Shown here in pieces: positions 24,850 through 38,910 of a DNA stretch of 64,000 nucleotides. Under the pieces are notes generated by a model. That model searched no databases. It worked only from the letters and a program-made list of their open reading frames with translations, and had not been told where the DNA came from. The DNA lies in NCBI GenBank assembly GCA_916610825.1, contig OU744454.1, forward strand, positions 7,869,922-7,933,921, read 5' to 3'. Source of the stretch: Haliclystus octoradiatus (Eukaryota; Cnidaria; Staurozoa; Stauromedusae; Haliclystidae). Position 1 is the first letter of the stretch. Each line of letters starts with the position of its first letter. The translations under genes were made by a program, and so were the position numbers.

Positions 24850-25544
24850 AATGTGCTTAAATGGGGGCTGAGATGCTTGATTCTGATTGAACTGACCAGT
24901 TTGAGCTTGGAGTGCTGACAGCCTCTAGTCGATACACTGCTGAATCCTCGGGACAAGAAATTGTATAGATTTGCTGATTGCATTGTTGATTAGGGCCATC
25001 AATGGCCCTGAGTCTAAAAATATTTCCTATGTTTGTATTGGCAGTTTCAGAACTGGACCCAGAGCTAAGTTGAAGATGAGGCATTGTCTTTCATTGATTA
25101 ACATTCGTGGACTAAGAATCTGATAAGTGGTGTTGATTTGTACGCTGTTTGTTATCCACCGTCTGTTGTTTTTGCGTTTGGTGCGTTTTAAATGCATTCC
25201 ATTAATGCAATTATCTTGAAAGCACTCAAGTCGCTTATAGGAAGTCTTGCATATTTTGAATTGAAATAATGGTCATTTACTCCCTTCATTGCATCCTCCT
25301 TTTTTGTACCATTAGTAGCGAAACGCCGACAATGTTTAAGGTGGTCGAATTTACATTCCTTCCCTTTCAGGCCAAATGTGCATACCTCCGTTGTATAATC
25401 AGAACAGACCTGAAAAACGTTTTGTTTGGTTTGTGGGCTATTACCGTCAATCATTATCGGTTGATGTTTATCTGGGTCTTTGTTATTTTGATAAGGTGTT
25501 ATCTGTGACATAGAAAATGTGACGTCGAATGTATCGGGAATCAT
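24850..25544 (-). pseudogene. LINE B ORF1 (zinc-finger nucleic-acid-binding protein), degraded
   Basis: The frame at 25544-25188 contains VCSDYTTEVCTFGLKGKEC followed by KFDHLKHC, a C-X8-C-X8-C-X3-H-type arrangement typical of zinc-binding ORF1 proteins in several CR1-like LINE families of marine animals. The expected second cluster is lost. Short frames continue to about 24850 before ORF2. ORF1 is thought to bind element RNA. Confidence 0.55.
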
Positions 25545-25545
25545 A

Positions 25546-27655
25546 ATACAGTGTCTCGATTCTTCTGTGATTGCGAAATTGATGACATTACGATATTTTC
25601 AAAATTGAATATTTGCTGTTCAAATGATTGCAGGGAATCGAATCAAATATATACATAGATCAATTGATGTTTTGTAAAATTAATTTTTGAACTTTTAGCT
25701 TTTGCAATATTCTGTATAGATCTAATTTTCTCTTCTTCTACCAATACCAAGAAGGATAAATCTGCTGCAGCCCACAAATCTTCACGACTTGAATATCATA
25801 AATAAACGGCTTTGATTTCTAATTGCAATAAACACCATGGCAATGCTTTTGTGAAATATATGAAGCACATATACCCTGCTATAAATTGGAACCTATGCAG
25901 TTGTTTCTGTTATAACAGCTTAAATGGGAAAGTTGTTGTAAAGACTAGTATAATTTTTTTCAAGACGTATCTTTGCATAACCTCGACAATATTGTAGAAT
26001 GTAGATTATCAGCATCTCGACTAGTTCAAAGAATGCATCAGTTGTTAGTTGATTAACCTTTACTGTACATAAAACTTTAGAGGATTTCGATTTCAAATTT
26101 ACAAATATGACACCACTAGACTCTACAGACTGGTCGAATGGAATCGTAATTGTACACCATATATATTTCATTGCTCATACTTCGTCGTTTTATTAATAAC
26201 CTCCGACGGTATAATTTGATGAGATTGATAAGATTCAGGGTAAGGGGTCAGGGGGCTGTATAACAGGCATCATTGCATTCACCGTAGCGAGTAGTTGGTT
26301 GACAAATGACATTTCATGCAAAAACTGATTTTACACAGCTTTTCGCAATATCTACATTGCAACATACTTTCTTCAATCTACAAGAACAAAATCGTGACAA
26401 AACAGAACATTAATTATCTAACATTTGATTCAGTGATTAATCTTAATTAATATCTCACAGCATTTTAACATATGATATAATAAATATAAGAATAAGGAAA
26501 CACAGAACTCCTTGGAAATTGCAACGTACTTCCTTAAGAGAAGGATCGACATTAAGCGAGAAAAACGGATTAAAAAACACAAAGCACAAAGTGTTGAAAG
26601 CAAAAATAGTTTAAATACCTTTTTCATCTACGTTTCTCCAATTTATCATCTTTTCCAAAGTCGTTTAGAATTGCATCCCAGTAAATTCTTTCAACACGTA
26701 CTAACTGAATCTCGCCGTTGTAAAAATGACCAGAAATGTGTGCGTCGTAAAAATCACGTGACACATGTGAAATTGCACATTAAACCTTAACTGAGATGCA
26801 ATAGAGCTGCCCTCTGATGTTCTGATGTTCTGATGTTCCTAACCAGGGTTTTTCTCTATAAATTATAGTCCAAGCCAATAACACAAATATCGCAGTTTCA
26901 CAGTATCAAGGAATTATTAGCTGCTTCAGTCATGTTTCACAAAGCGAAGATACTTACAAGCTTATCGCTCAATTTTGAAATAGAAAGTGACTAGACAATG
27001 GACACATATCATAGCAGCGACATCATCCTTACATCGGCTGTCATTTTGATGTAACGCTGAAACATTATGTTATACAAGTACAGTTTTTGTTTCTCGTATG
27101 CGAATGAAAATTTGAACAATTTACATTGTAGATTTTACATTGCGAATTTCCAAATTGCAGAAGCTGATTCTTCCTTAATTTCACCACATATATTGTGACT
27201 ATATAGACTCATCAGATATGACGTTTGTTCACCGCAATCGTTCTAGATTATGGTGAAACAATGCAGCTACAACTGAAATCATCTAACTCGGAAAAAACCA
27301 TTTATCATCGTTTATCTGTTTTTATGTTTTGCTTTTGATTGGTATAACACATAAATAATGTGTCATGTGCTTCCGGTCAATCATCATAAAGGGGGCTAAC
27401 AGTTATGACAAATGAATTTCATATAATATGAACGTACCATATTGAATACAGGATAACACCATAAGAACATGAATAATTGATGAACATTTGTTGGTTGTAT
27501 GATACATTTCAGAGATCTGTAAACAGAAAATGTTCAATTAAAGGTAAATATTAAAGGTCAATATTTATCTCCATTTTTACATTACTCTTGTGAGTATTTT
27601 ACATGGATTTAGACCAACGAGTTCTCTAATGACCGGGTTATACGCCTTTCTTTCC
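25546..27655. other. intergenic / possible intron sequence
   Basis: No recognised family. The minus-strand frame at 26171-25920 (MKYIWCTITIPFDQSVESSG...) has protein-like composition but no supporting splice sites on both sides. The region also carries a three-fold TGATGTTC repeat near 26815-26837. Confidence 0.4.
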
Positions 27656-27660
27656 ATTAG

Positions 27661-27802
27661 CTATGCCTGGAAAATTGAAAAGCAGGCATCTAGCAAAGCG
27701 TATGTCTCAAGCAATCATCTCAAGACCTGAGTCAAATGCACTGGCACATCTGGTTAGAGGCATGCAGAACGCATGGCCTTGTCAAAATTCAACTTCTGAA
27801 AT
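27661..27802 (+). CDS. candidate coding exon
   Basis: A 142 bp open stretch follows a good acceptor (CCTTTCTTTCCATTAG) and ends at GAAAT|GTAAGC, a good donor. In the open frame it reads MPGKLKSRHLAKRMSQAIIS, then RPESNALAHLVRGMQNAWP. The start carries two leftover bases (phase 1) and the end two (phase 2). No family recognised. It is short, so chance cannot be excluded. The 3.2 kb repeat starting at 27944 would lie in the next intron. Confidence 0.35.
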
Positions 27803-27943
27803 GTAAGCCGTACTTATCACGAGTCGTGCTTTTGTCATAAATCATATCTTTGCTATTTTTTGTATAAAAAATGCTTGCTAGTAAAACAAATTTCTAAAAC
27901 ATTTACATTAAATCAAAGAATCTACTTATATTATAGTATTGTC

Positions 27944-30900
27944 TGTTGGTAAATAAATTATTTCGATCTCTGTATATTTGTGGTCCATCTGCGACTTATG
28001 TACACCTCACTGGCAAATAATACCGAGAATCCATTATCGGAAAATTATGGAAACATTTGTGTCGAAATAACTATGTACAGTAGCAAATTTGTTGTATGAA
28101 TGTTGTGATATTTTGGCGTTGTTTTGAAAAAATAAACTTCTCTTGATACCTTATTTGATATCATTGTATTAACAAATTATAGATTTTGAAAATTTCCTAT
28201 TTTGAAAATCTAGCGGGGTAGATAAAATCGAAGGCGAATTGAAATGTCCAGAAGGAAAACGTCCTGTTTTGAATTTAAGTTGCGATAAAAAAAATGAAAA
28301 AGTGAAATTCATTAAGTCAATCGATTTGATAATAACTATATTTAATAATATAAAATACAGAGCTGCTTTGCACTACTAGAATAACCAAGCCAAACAAAAT
28401 ATGTTTTTAAATCAAAGAAACGTAGAACTATTCCTTATTGTGGTGATATCAGCAATCTAGAGAGGGGCACAACTGCTATGAGAATTAGGCAGACTATATG
28501 TCCTTAATTTATTAATGAAACAAAATGCCGTTCATTAATTTTCTTAAAATTTGTTACACATATCGTACTTCTTTTAAAAGGTTACTTTGATATAATAGCA
28601 GCAATTAAGTACATGTTTCTGGCCATTAGTCTTCATCAGTACTGCTGAGTGAGCGAACAATTGACTGACTTCGGTATATACCTAGGTCAAGATGAGTTAT
28701 CAATGTGGTGTAAAAAGTTCATCAAATGAAGAAACAACTGTGCCATGTATATATATATACATATGTACTTTGATATATACAATCAATATCGCATAATACG
28801 TTATGGTACAATACGTTTTATCGTGTAATACGTTAAATTATTTTTGTCCCGGCCGAAATGCGGTCAAAGTCAACTAACAGTGCGTATTATCACACAATAC
28901 ATTACAGATAGTTGATTACAAGAGGGTTTTTTATCATTCAGTGCGTTATTATTATAATCTGATTCTTTGTTTTGCTGAGGTGTCGACAATTAAATCTGTG
29001 AAAGCGTCAGAATCTACGGAAATCGTTTTGCTTTCGGAAGTTAACACGACTTTGTTTACATCTGTTCATGTAAACACTAGCACATCAAATTTTATGAATA
29101 GTCTGAGTGATTGTTGTGATGTTGTTTGGCTAGAATTATTCATAAAATATTCAAATGTTTACATCGCAAGAAACGTTTTCATTTGTTTCACCCCCTTTAT
29201 GCGATGTCTGATCTTGAATTACAATTTATTAATCAAGAATTTGATAGTGATCAGCGAGGTAAGAAAGATAAGCTTGGAACATGAATAAAGGGGGTGTTTA
29301 TCATTTGAAGAGTGTATAAGTTGCGGGAACATTGAAAAAACAATATATCTCAGGGCATAAATACTGTTACAAAATATTTGTATAATTTACAATTTAATAT
29401 AAAAATATGGGGCATTTGGTTTATGAGGGGGCAGGGTTTGATTTTCAGATTTCAGTTCCATAACTAACGAAAGAATTGCAAAAGTTATTAAATTTAAAAT
29501 ATCATTATGCTGAACAGCGAAAAGAATAAGATACAATATCTTGCTACAGATTCTAAACTGTGAATAGTAGGTCTTGTTCTTATCGTTGATCAACATTTAT
29601 TGAAGTATATTTTAATTATACAATCATATTTCATCGAAGGAGAGTATTAACACAATAAGAATAAAATGTCTTTTATTTAAATGTCTTTAAATTGTCTTTT
29701 ATTTGAATAATTCTGAATAAAGATTAAACTCAAAATATCAATTTGAATTCTGAATATGTAGAAACCGATTACAGATCAGTATGTAGATAAGATCAGAATA
29801 ATTCCGAAGCAAATATGAAAATTATCATGGAAATTAAATACAGTAGAGGATAAGCTTTCCGAGCCTGTACCACCAAGGATGCATTTTATAAGAATGTTGA
29901 TGCTCCTATTCTGAAAACCTTTATAGCAAAAAGCACTTTGAGGCTCATTGTTCACAGTATGTTTAACTTATAAAATTCGATTTTCAACGAACTGTCATTT
30001 TGATAGACGGTTAAACACAGCCCTCCTTGATGGGATTGTTGATAAAAAATATGTAGGCACATATAAATGATGTATCATGAGATAGTATTATCAGATGTTA
30101 GATAAATAATACAAATAAATGAGTGCTCAATGCAATGAAAAATAAATTGTCTATGATATTTGAATCATTTTTATCCTCATGATTATCATTATTCAATATA
30201 AGATATAAAGTTGTCTTGTAAATATATCACTTATATATAATATGATTTGATTTTATTTGATTCAGAATTGTCAACAAAAATATTTAAGAAAATAAAAATA
30301 TACCATTTTATAACATTTATTTTAAGATTACGATACTAAATATAACAGTAACATACGGGCCCGTGTGGACTTCAATATTCAATATCGATTCTTGAAGATT
30401 CATAATTTGGAATTCAAATTTTAGAGTCGCTTATTATGCTGTTTAATTTGTTTCCAACATCAAACGTTGCTTTGATTTCAAATTGATTGTTTTATCAATG
30501 TTCCTCAAAATCAGATATCAAAGTAACACTTTTAAAAAGTTCAAATGTTTGTATTTCAATGTCGATAAAAGTAATGAATGACACTTCGTTTCTTTAATAA
30601 ATTTTGGACTTAAAATCTGTTGATCTTACAGCATGTTTACCCCGCTGTAGGTTTCTGATTTATCCATCACTGTCAACATAAAATAATTCTACGCTTCTTT
30701 GATTTCAAAGCATATTTTGTTTAGTTTAGTTATTCTAGTAATTCAATGCAATTCAGTATTTTGTATTGTTTTAATTATCATAAAACTGATTAACTTGTTT
30801 AATTTCACTTTTTCAAAAATATTTCTTGCAACTTAAAGTCAAAACAAAGCCTTTTCCTTCTTGAGATTTCACTTCGCCTTCGATTTTATCTACCCGCTAA

Positions 30901-31167
30901 ATTATCAACCTATGAAACTTTTAATATCTTTTAATTTGTTTATCTCGACACAAATGTTTGCATAATTTCCCGATAACGGATTACCTGTAATATTTCGCCT
31001 GCGAGATGTACAGAAGTCGCGGACAGACCACAAGTATCGAACTATTGAAATATCGAAATAATTTAGCTACAAACAGAGAATATTACTATAGAGATGCACA
31101 TATACAAATATACAAATATACAAAAATATAAATATACAAATAGTTTATTAAAAAACAGACAATACTA
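27944..31167. mobile_element. 3.2 kb element with long imperfect inverted arms (family F, copy 1)
   Basis: Ends are TAGTATTGTCTGTT at 27944-27957 and its exact reverse complement at 31154-31167. Inside, the arms (about 27944-28605 and 30420-31167) are diverged inverted copies with shared blocks such as TAGATAAAATCGAAGGCGAA. A second copy lies at 50985-53237. The interior (28940-30400) holds no recognised transposase; one 115-codon frame at 28941-29288 has no known motif. TA flanks suggest a TA-targeting DNA element, but the superfamily is not identified. Confidence 0.7.
28590..28760 (-). repeat. ~190 bp repeat with hammerhead-like motif, copy 2
   Basis: The minus strand has CTGATGA (28633-28639), a degenerate hairpin, AGAAAC and GTA (28610-28612), with CAGCA/TGCTG able to pair outside. 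It matches the repeat at 15610-15800 and sits at the inner edge of the left arm of family F copy 1, where copy 2 of that family lacks it. This suggests insertion into the element. Confidence 0.5.
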
Positions 31168-31457
31168 TTAATAACGATATTTACACTTGAATATCACAAA
31201 TCCTATAAGATGTTACTTTTTATCTTAATTTTGAAGGTTCAATATTTTGTTGCAGAATAAATTCTTTATTCAGAAATATCATTCAAACTGTTTCAGCTCG
31301 TTGCCATATTCGATACAATGATAAAATTCTATTTCTATTTATGTCTGTACGGTGTCGATGTGTTGTCTTTAGTTTATAGCCTAGCCATTTTGCAATTTGT
31401 CGTTGTAGCTACTAACAGCACTTGATAGTACATATCCTGCTCGCTGACTTTTTGTAG

Positions 31458-31665
31458 ATTGCAAGTTGACACATAGTGAAGCATTAGAGTATGTGAACCT
31501 GTGGAAAAAAGTTAGGTCTGGAGGATGGGTATGTGTCTTTCTTCCTTGTTTCATTCACAAATGCAAACCCGAACATAAGACCACCACTAATGAGACTTTA
31601 TTTTACACTTTTGAAGATAGCTGCGATATTGTAACGACATCTACATCATACATTTACGTACTAGG
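31458..31665 (+). CDS. candidate coding exon, cysteine-containing
   Basis: A 208 bp open stretch after ACTTTTTGTAG, ending TAGG|GTAAAT. In frame it reads CKLTHSEALEYVNLWKKV, then GGWVCVFLPCFIHKC and FEDSCDIVTTSTSYIYVLG. Its five cysteines would suit an extracellular protein. The start is phase 1 and the end phase 2, so it does not join directly to the exon at 27661-27802. No domain recognised. Confidence 0.35.
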
Positions 31666-31669
31666 GTAA

Positions 31670-34080
31670 ATACATAATATAAAAATTGCAAAAACATTCA
31701 TTGTAAACCATTAAGAGTTATGGTGATTTCCTAGCCAAACGAACGACATACTTTGAAATAATTCATTAATTCTTTCACAATGAAAAAGTAAAAAAAATGC
31801 AAAACAATCAAGCCAAAAAAAGAACGACTGAGTCAGCATATACTAATCAATTTTAGCGCAATCAAATGTTGAGCCGTTAGTAACTTTGAATTGAAATATG
31901 AATGTCTCCGTATATGTAATTAAAAGCCTATCTCATCTCAACGAACGAAAGAAAATGTTTCAAATTGATTCCAGTACGTTCCAATATATCCCGTTATACA
32001 ATGTGAACCTAATAAAAATGAAGCCAATCAATACTATCAAAACTTGTTTTAGAGGTAATCAATCCTCAAAACTCAGTTCAAAAAGATTCAAAAAAATGAC
32101 AAGGAAGTTTTCGTAGTCTAGCCATCAAAATATCTCCTTGGAGCGCTCAACATTTTTTCGTTGCTTTTTTCACAGATTGTCATTTCCGTCTTTAAATCGT
32201 CAGAATAAGCTTTTGTCCACAAGTTGGAAGCTTCAACATTTTCTTACACATTATTACTAACATTTACCAATCGTAGTTCCTATAATCAAGCAACCGCGTA
32301 TGTGCTGGCAGGTGAAAATCACTAAAATTATGGAAAAATATCATGATTTTGAAGGAAAATTTACTATTTCTAATAAATAAACACAATCAATCATCCCAAC
32401 CCTGCAAATTATGTTACTTTGACATAAAAAGAAACATGAAGTTGATGTTAGATTTTGATTAGCTTCTAAAATTGCCCTCCAGGTTTGTCATTCATCGTCA
32501 AATTGTAAACTCGGCAAAAAATGTTTCAATATTTCGATTTAAGTATCAAGATGACGTTGGATATAGCAAAAGGAATTCCAACCCAGCTGGGGTTTGTTAG
32601 AGGAACCTATGAATGGTTCTTTTCTATTTATTTTTATATCTGAACGTTAATGAAAGTCCCCTCTGAGTCGTTTGATTACATTAAATTGAAATTGCCCTTC
32701 GTGCTCGCCATTGCATTAGCCAGCGCTGCAATTGGTGCTGAAAGAGATGATATTCATATTTGATGTTTATTGATGTTGTTTTCTAAGATTACTCCTTCAT
32801 AGTGTATATCTCGCCTTTTTAAAATGGATTATGATAGAAATTTTTCCATTCGTACATGTTGTTGTCAGTTTTCACACAGCGCGACTCTATCCCAGTCAAA
32901 ACTGACGTCAAACATGGCATTTTGGAGATTCTCGTGTCCAACTTTTTGAAACCAAAAAAGGAACGATTTTATTTTCCACAAGAGAGTTTGACCTTGATTT
33001 TTTTCCAACATTCTACGTTTTAATTGCTACAAGCAACAAAAATGTCGGAATCATTTACTTTTTTGTCATTAAAAATTTAACTGTTCATTCCGATGCTGCT
33101 AGTTACTTTTCTTAAAGAGAATGTCAAGAAAACAAAAGAGTCATGAAAAGGAGTTAAAAATACAGAACAAGACTGATGCATTTCAGTTTTTATAATTAAT
33201 CATTCTAGTAAAAATGCGATTGATACTCTATTTTACTACTATTTTAAATTAATAATCACTGGTTAGTATAAGTAGATGGTATGTGGCCTACAGAGTTCGA
33301 ATGAAACTATGTAAATATTATTGCCGTATCTGTTGAGTGAATCTCTTCATGAATCATTGAGTGGTAAGAATAACAAGTGGTTCTGAAGTTTCTGCTAATT
33401 CCATCACTACATCAGCTGTCAGATTTAATTTCAAAAATCGGTAAAATTCTTAGGGCAGTATTTAGAACTAGGAAAATATAAAAGGATTTACATGCGTGTG
33501 AACAAAAACTGGTTCTCTTGTCTCGCCAATGTGTAGTATACAGTTCCCAGTGTGATTCGTGAGAAGCGAATTATGTTGGATATATGTTTCAAACTAGATT
33601 TAAACCTGGAAATTTTCAAAATATCATAAATATAACCTATTATATATAACTAAAATTCATTATTGTTTTGCAGAAATAAACATTTATTCATATACTTACA
33701 TTCTTCAACGGTCTGCAGAGAATCAACAGATTGATATGTAAACTATTAATTGATTAAATGAAATCCTAAAAGAGGCTTGAATATGAACACTTGATAATAA
33801 AAACAAGCAATAACTTTCATAAAGATTGACCCGTGATGTTCTTCAGGGTAACATATTGTTCAATTTTCTATTCACTCTTTCTATTGAGTAATGTTTTCAT
33901 CTTCACCTGCCATTAGCGTTACTCCTATCTATTAATATCCGTTTAAAAAAAAAATCACAATTACTGTGTATAATGCATATTTGATATAATAATCGATAGA
34001 GCCTACATTGTGAATCATCAAATCATCTTACTATTTGTAAAAGATTCTGATTAAGTACATTGTGCTATGAAATCAGCGTT
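31670..34080. other. intergenic / intronic sequence
   Basis: No recognised gene. A 37-codon frame at 32650-32763 has a hydrophobic FVLAIALASAAIG core and could be a signal peptide, but has no further support. A short minus-strand frame at about 33440-33360 also looks protein-like without context. Confidence 0.4.
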
Positions 34081-34086
34081 TTAGTA

Positions 34087-36834
34087 CAGTCATTTTATGC
34101 CAATATAAGCCTTAACCTCACACAAATTACAACAGAAGCATTTTTCATCAAATCAACAACATATCCAAAATTTGGCTGAAATCGGAGTTGGCAAAATGCC
34201 TTAATTTCGCAATTTGATTAAAGGCATTCCCAATAGAAACGTGAAATCGAGGCTGTCAAGTTTCAATAAAATCATATGATTTAATTTGAGGGAATACCAT
34301 CAGACATACTAGCCCTGCATCATTTACCTCATATAATCTGCTTAAAATTACTTTACTATCACTATGGAACAAGTGACCAAAACGAGGCTATATGTACGAA
34401 GATACATAAATCGACATAGGAAATCGAGAAAAACATATACGCAGTAAGTATAAAATGTTATTTATTATGTTATAACGTTCCACTAGCAGTATAGATCATG
34501 AAATACCTTATTTATTTGTTCAGGAAAGACAACTAGGTATATACATTAATTATTTTATACACAATGAACAGATTCAGGCAAAGGTCTATATAGGGATGTT
34601 CATGGTCACAATTATTTTTGACAGAAATTGGTTATTACGATTTGATAATATTCCTGCAAAAAAACAGCAGAAAAAGATATCCGTTAAAATGTTAAGTAAA
34701 ATTAAACTAAAGAATCAATGACCTAATTATTTCTTTGAATGGCATAGACTACAGTTACCCAGTTGTTCGTGTTACTCAATTTACCATGGAATGATAATAG
34801 GAACTTCATCTAAAGGTTATGCCAAAAATGTTGACTATATCCTATGTCCATATACAATCGAACCTGCTATAACAGCCATCTTTATATAGTGACCACCTGT
34901 CCAAAGTGGTCACTCCTGCAATGTCTCGTAATTGTATTTTCTATTGAATCAAAGATTGATGAGCTTGGTTGCAATTTTGGGGATTTACTCTTTTTCTAGT
35001 TGTTGCTCATCTGAGCAGATAAAGGTAACTCATATGAAGAAATTAATTTGCGCCATTTTCACAATTTGCAAAACTCCCCAACATTAACTTTCCTTTCATT
35101 AATCAATCGGCAATATATTTTCGTAGCTCTGAATACATTAGTGAGTAAAACTGTAGGGTTCACAATATGTGTTTGACAGCTTTTCATGATATCCATGCGA
35201 AAAACAGTAAATGAGTCCATGAACAGTACATGAACAGTTCATGAAAGTTGAATGGTCCAAAGATGTCATGAACTGTTCATAATCTCCTGGGCTGTCTTTC
35301 GCAGGGTAACTATCAAATCTGTTAAACTATTATCTTCCTTGAGAAAATAGTTCATAAACGTTAAATGGACGAATTTTCGTGAACAATTCATGAGCAGTTC
35401 ATGAACTGCTAAATTGATATATAATGTGCCCATGAACATTTCATGAATATTCAAATGTTAATAAACAGTTCATGAATATTCAAATGTTAATTAACAGTTC
35501 ATGAATTGTTAATGAACAGTTCATGAATTGTTTATGAATCATGAGCTTCTCGCAAACATCATGAACCATTCATTAACATGAATATTCATCAAATGTTCAT
35601 GGACAAATTATAAATCAATTCAGCAGTTCATGAGTTGCTCATAAATTGTTCATGAATCTTAGGCCATTTAACAGTTATGAACTATATTCCCACGGAAGAT
35701 TGATATATAACAGATTTGATACATCCCTTGCGAAGGACGGTTCAGGAGTTGATGAACAGTTCATGAATCTTCACGGACAGTTGATGAACAGTTCATGAAA
35801 ATTTTGGGCCATCTAACGTTCACGAACTGTTCATGGACCGTTCATGAAATCCTGAACTATTCAGCTTTACTCACTTGCATTCAAAGTTGTTACGAAAGTA
35901 TGTTGACGATTATTAATGAATGGAAAGTTAATGATTGGGAATTTTGCAAATTTTAAAAATGGCATAAATTAATTTCTTCATAAAAGTTTCCTTTATCTGC
36001 TTAGACGAATCAAGAACTATAAAAAGAGTAAATCAACAAAACTGCAGCCAAGCTCATCAATCTTCGATTCAATAGAAAATACTATTTCAGATATTGAAAG
36101 AGTGACCACTTTGGAGACTTGATTGTATGTTGAAATAGGATATAGTAAACATTTTGGACATAATCTCTAGATGAAGCTCTTGTGTTGAATTTTCATTCCA
36201 TGGTTAAATCAGTAACATGAACAACTGGATAACTGTAGTCTATGCTACACAAAGTTGCATTGATGTCCTGTCGAGGAGTAATTAAGATCTTGGTTCTTTA
36301 GTTTAATTTTATTTAATATTTTTAATGGATATCTTTTTCTGCTGTTTTTTTGTAGGCATGTTTTCAAATCGTAATAACCAATTTGAGTCAAAAGTAATTG
36401 CTACCATGAACATCCCTAGGCATTTTCCTGAAATTGTTTATTGTGTATATTATAATTAATATATATACCCAGTTGTATTTCCTAAATAAGATAAATTCTC
36501 GTTTTTCTATGTCGATTTATATATCTTCGTTCATATCCTCGTTTTGGTAATTCGATACATAATGACAGTAGAGAGATTTTAAGCACATTATATGAGCTAA
36601 CTAAGTCACTGACGGTATTCCCTCAAATAAAACCACATGATTGCACTGAAAATTGACAGCCTTGATTTTACGTTTCTACTGGGAAGGCCGTTAATCAAAT
36701 TGCATAGTTAAGCGATTTTGCCTACTCTGATTTCAGAAAAGTTTGGATATGGTGTTGAGCATAAAATTTGACCATAGAATTGATAAAAAATACTTCTGTT
36801 GCTATTTGTGTGAGGTCATTTTTTATAATGACTG
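34087..36834. mobile_element. 2.75 kb foldback element flanked by TA
   Basis: The left end reads TA|CAGTCATT and the right end AATGACTG|TA. The two halves are imperfect inverted copies over about 1.1 kb each; for example CCTCACACAAAT near 34118 pairs with ATTTGTGTGAGG near 36805, and AGTGACCAC near 34890 pairs with GTGACCACT near 36100. The centre is the palindrome array at 35190-35860. No coding frame was found. TA borders and CAGT ends are consistent with Tc1/mariner-type mobilisation of a nonautonomous element. Confidence 0.75.
35190..35860. repeat. array of TTCATGAA palindromes
   Basis: About 670 bp contain many copies of TTCATGAA and the longer TGAACAGTTCATGAA, spaced irregularly and in both orientations, since the motif is its own reverse complement. 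The array sits exactly between the arms of the foldback element. A protein-binding or transposase subterminal role is possible; so is simple amplification. Confidence 0.85.
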
Positions 36835-36839
36835 TACTA

Positions 36840-37413
36840 TTTAGCACTTTCTTATTAAAATCATTGTAGTGTACTAGCAATTAGTGTAGGTCCAGGACTG
36901 AACATTGGGTGATAACATTTTCTGATTGCTATATAGCAAAAATAATTAAACAAAAAGATTTAAAATTTCTGCTTGAAATACCAAACATTTCCAAAACTGT
37001 TTCCCCTATAACGGAGCAAAGAATTCTCTGGGGTGAATTGGTAACCCAAGCCGCTTAAGTGTCGCCCCTCATTTTTAAGATTATTATGATAGTTGCTACC
37101 ATGTGACCTGTTGTTTACTGGGAACACATCAAGGTATCCCTATTAAGAAACTGAGTCTTCAATCAAATCAATAATAGTAATTTCAATAATAATTTCATAG
37201 CTGGGATTATGCCTTGATGGAATTATCTGTTGTATGTTTTAAATATCACCATCAGCTTTCTTATTGTCATGTCCGGGGCACTTTAATACATCAGCTAGAC
37301 TGGGAAAGTGTAATTTTTTCATTTCCTAATATAGCTTCGATGACAATTCTGAATCAAATCAAATCATGTGTATTTAGATGAATAATTTCATATTATCAGA
37401 TATTTGTATAATA
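36840..37413. other. intergenic sequence
   Basis: Nothing recognised between the foldback element and the first long microsatellite. Confidence 0.4.

Positions 37414-38909
<1,496 letters not shown>

Positions 38910-38910
<1 letters not shown>

Larger units (their letters stand above)
22040..25545 (-). mobile_element. LINE B: degraded two-ORF non-LTR retrotransposon
   Basis: Reading on the minus strand: ORF1 with a Cys/His cluster (25544-24850), then ORF2 endonuclease (about 24740-24320), RT (about 23760-22600) and a C-terminal region to about 22100, in LINE order and spanning 3.5 kb. Frames are broken many times. The CCCH-type ORF1 differs from LINE A's coiled-coil ORF1, so it is a different family. 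The end near 22040 is AT-rich; no target duplication was seen. Confidence 0.75.

Noticed and set aside
26430..26627. signal-peptide-like minus-strand frame MKKVFKLFLLSTLCALCFL
   Set aside because: Overlaps an equally long opposite-strand frame, and AT-rich DNA easily gives hydrophobic runs; no splice or homology support.
28941..29288. 115-codon plus-strand frame inside family F copy 1
   Set aside because: No recognised motif, and I could not find the same frame in copy 2; possibly noncoding.
32650..32763. small secreted peptide with a signal-like core
   Set aside because: 37 codons, no splice donor or downstream mature region; not enough support to call a gene.
33360..33440. antitoxin-like peptide (ADVVMELAETSEPLVILTTQ) on the minus strand
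   Set aside because: Only ~30 codons, no partner gene, animal context; resemblance is most likely chance.
35190..35860. CRISPR-like array
   Set aside because: The repeated unit is a short palindrome with irregular spacing and no uniform spacers, in a eukaryotic foldback element.
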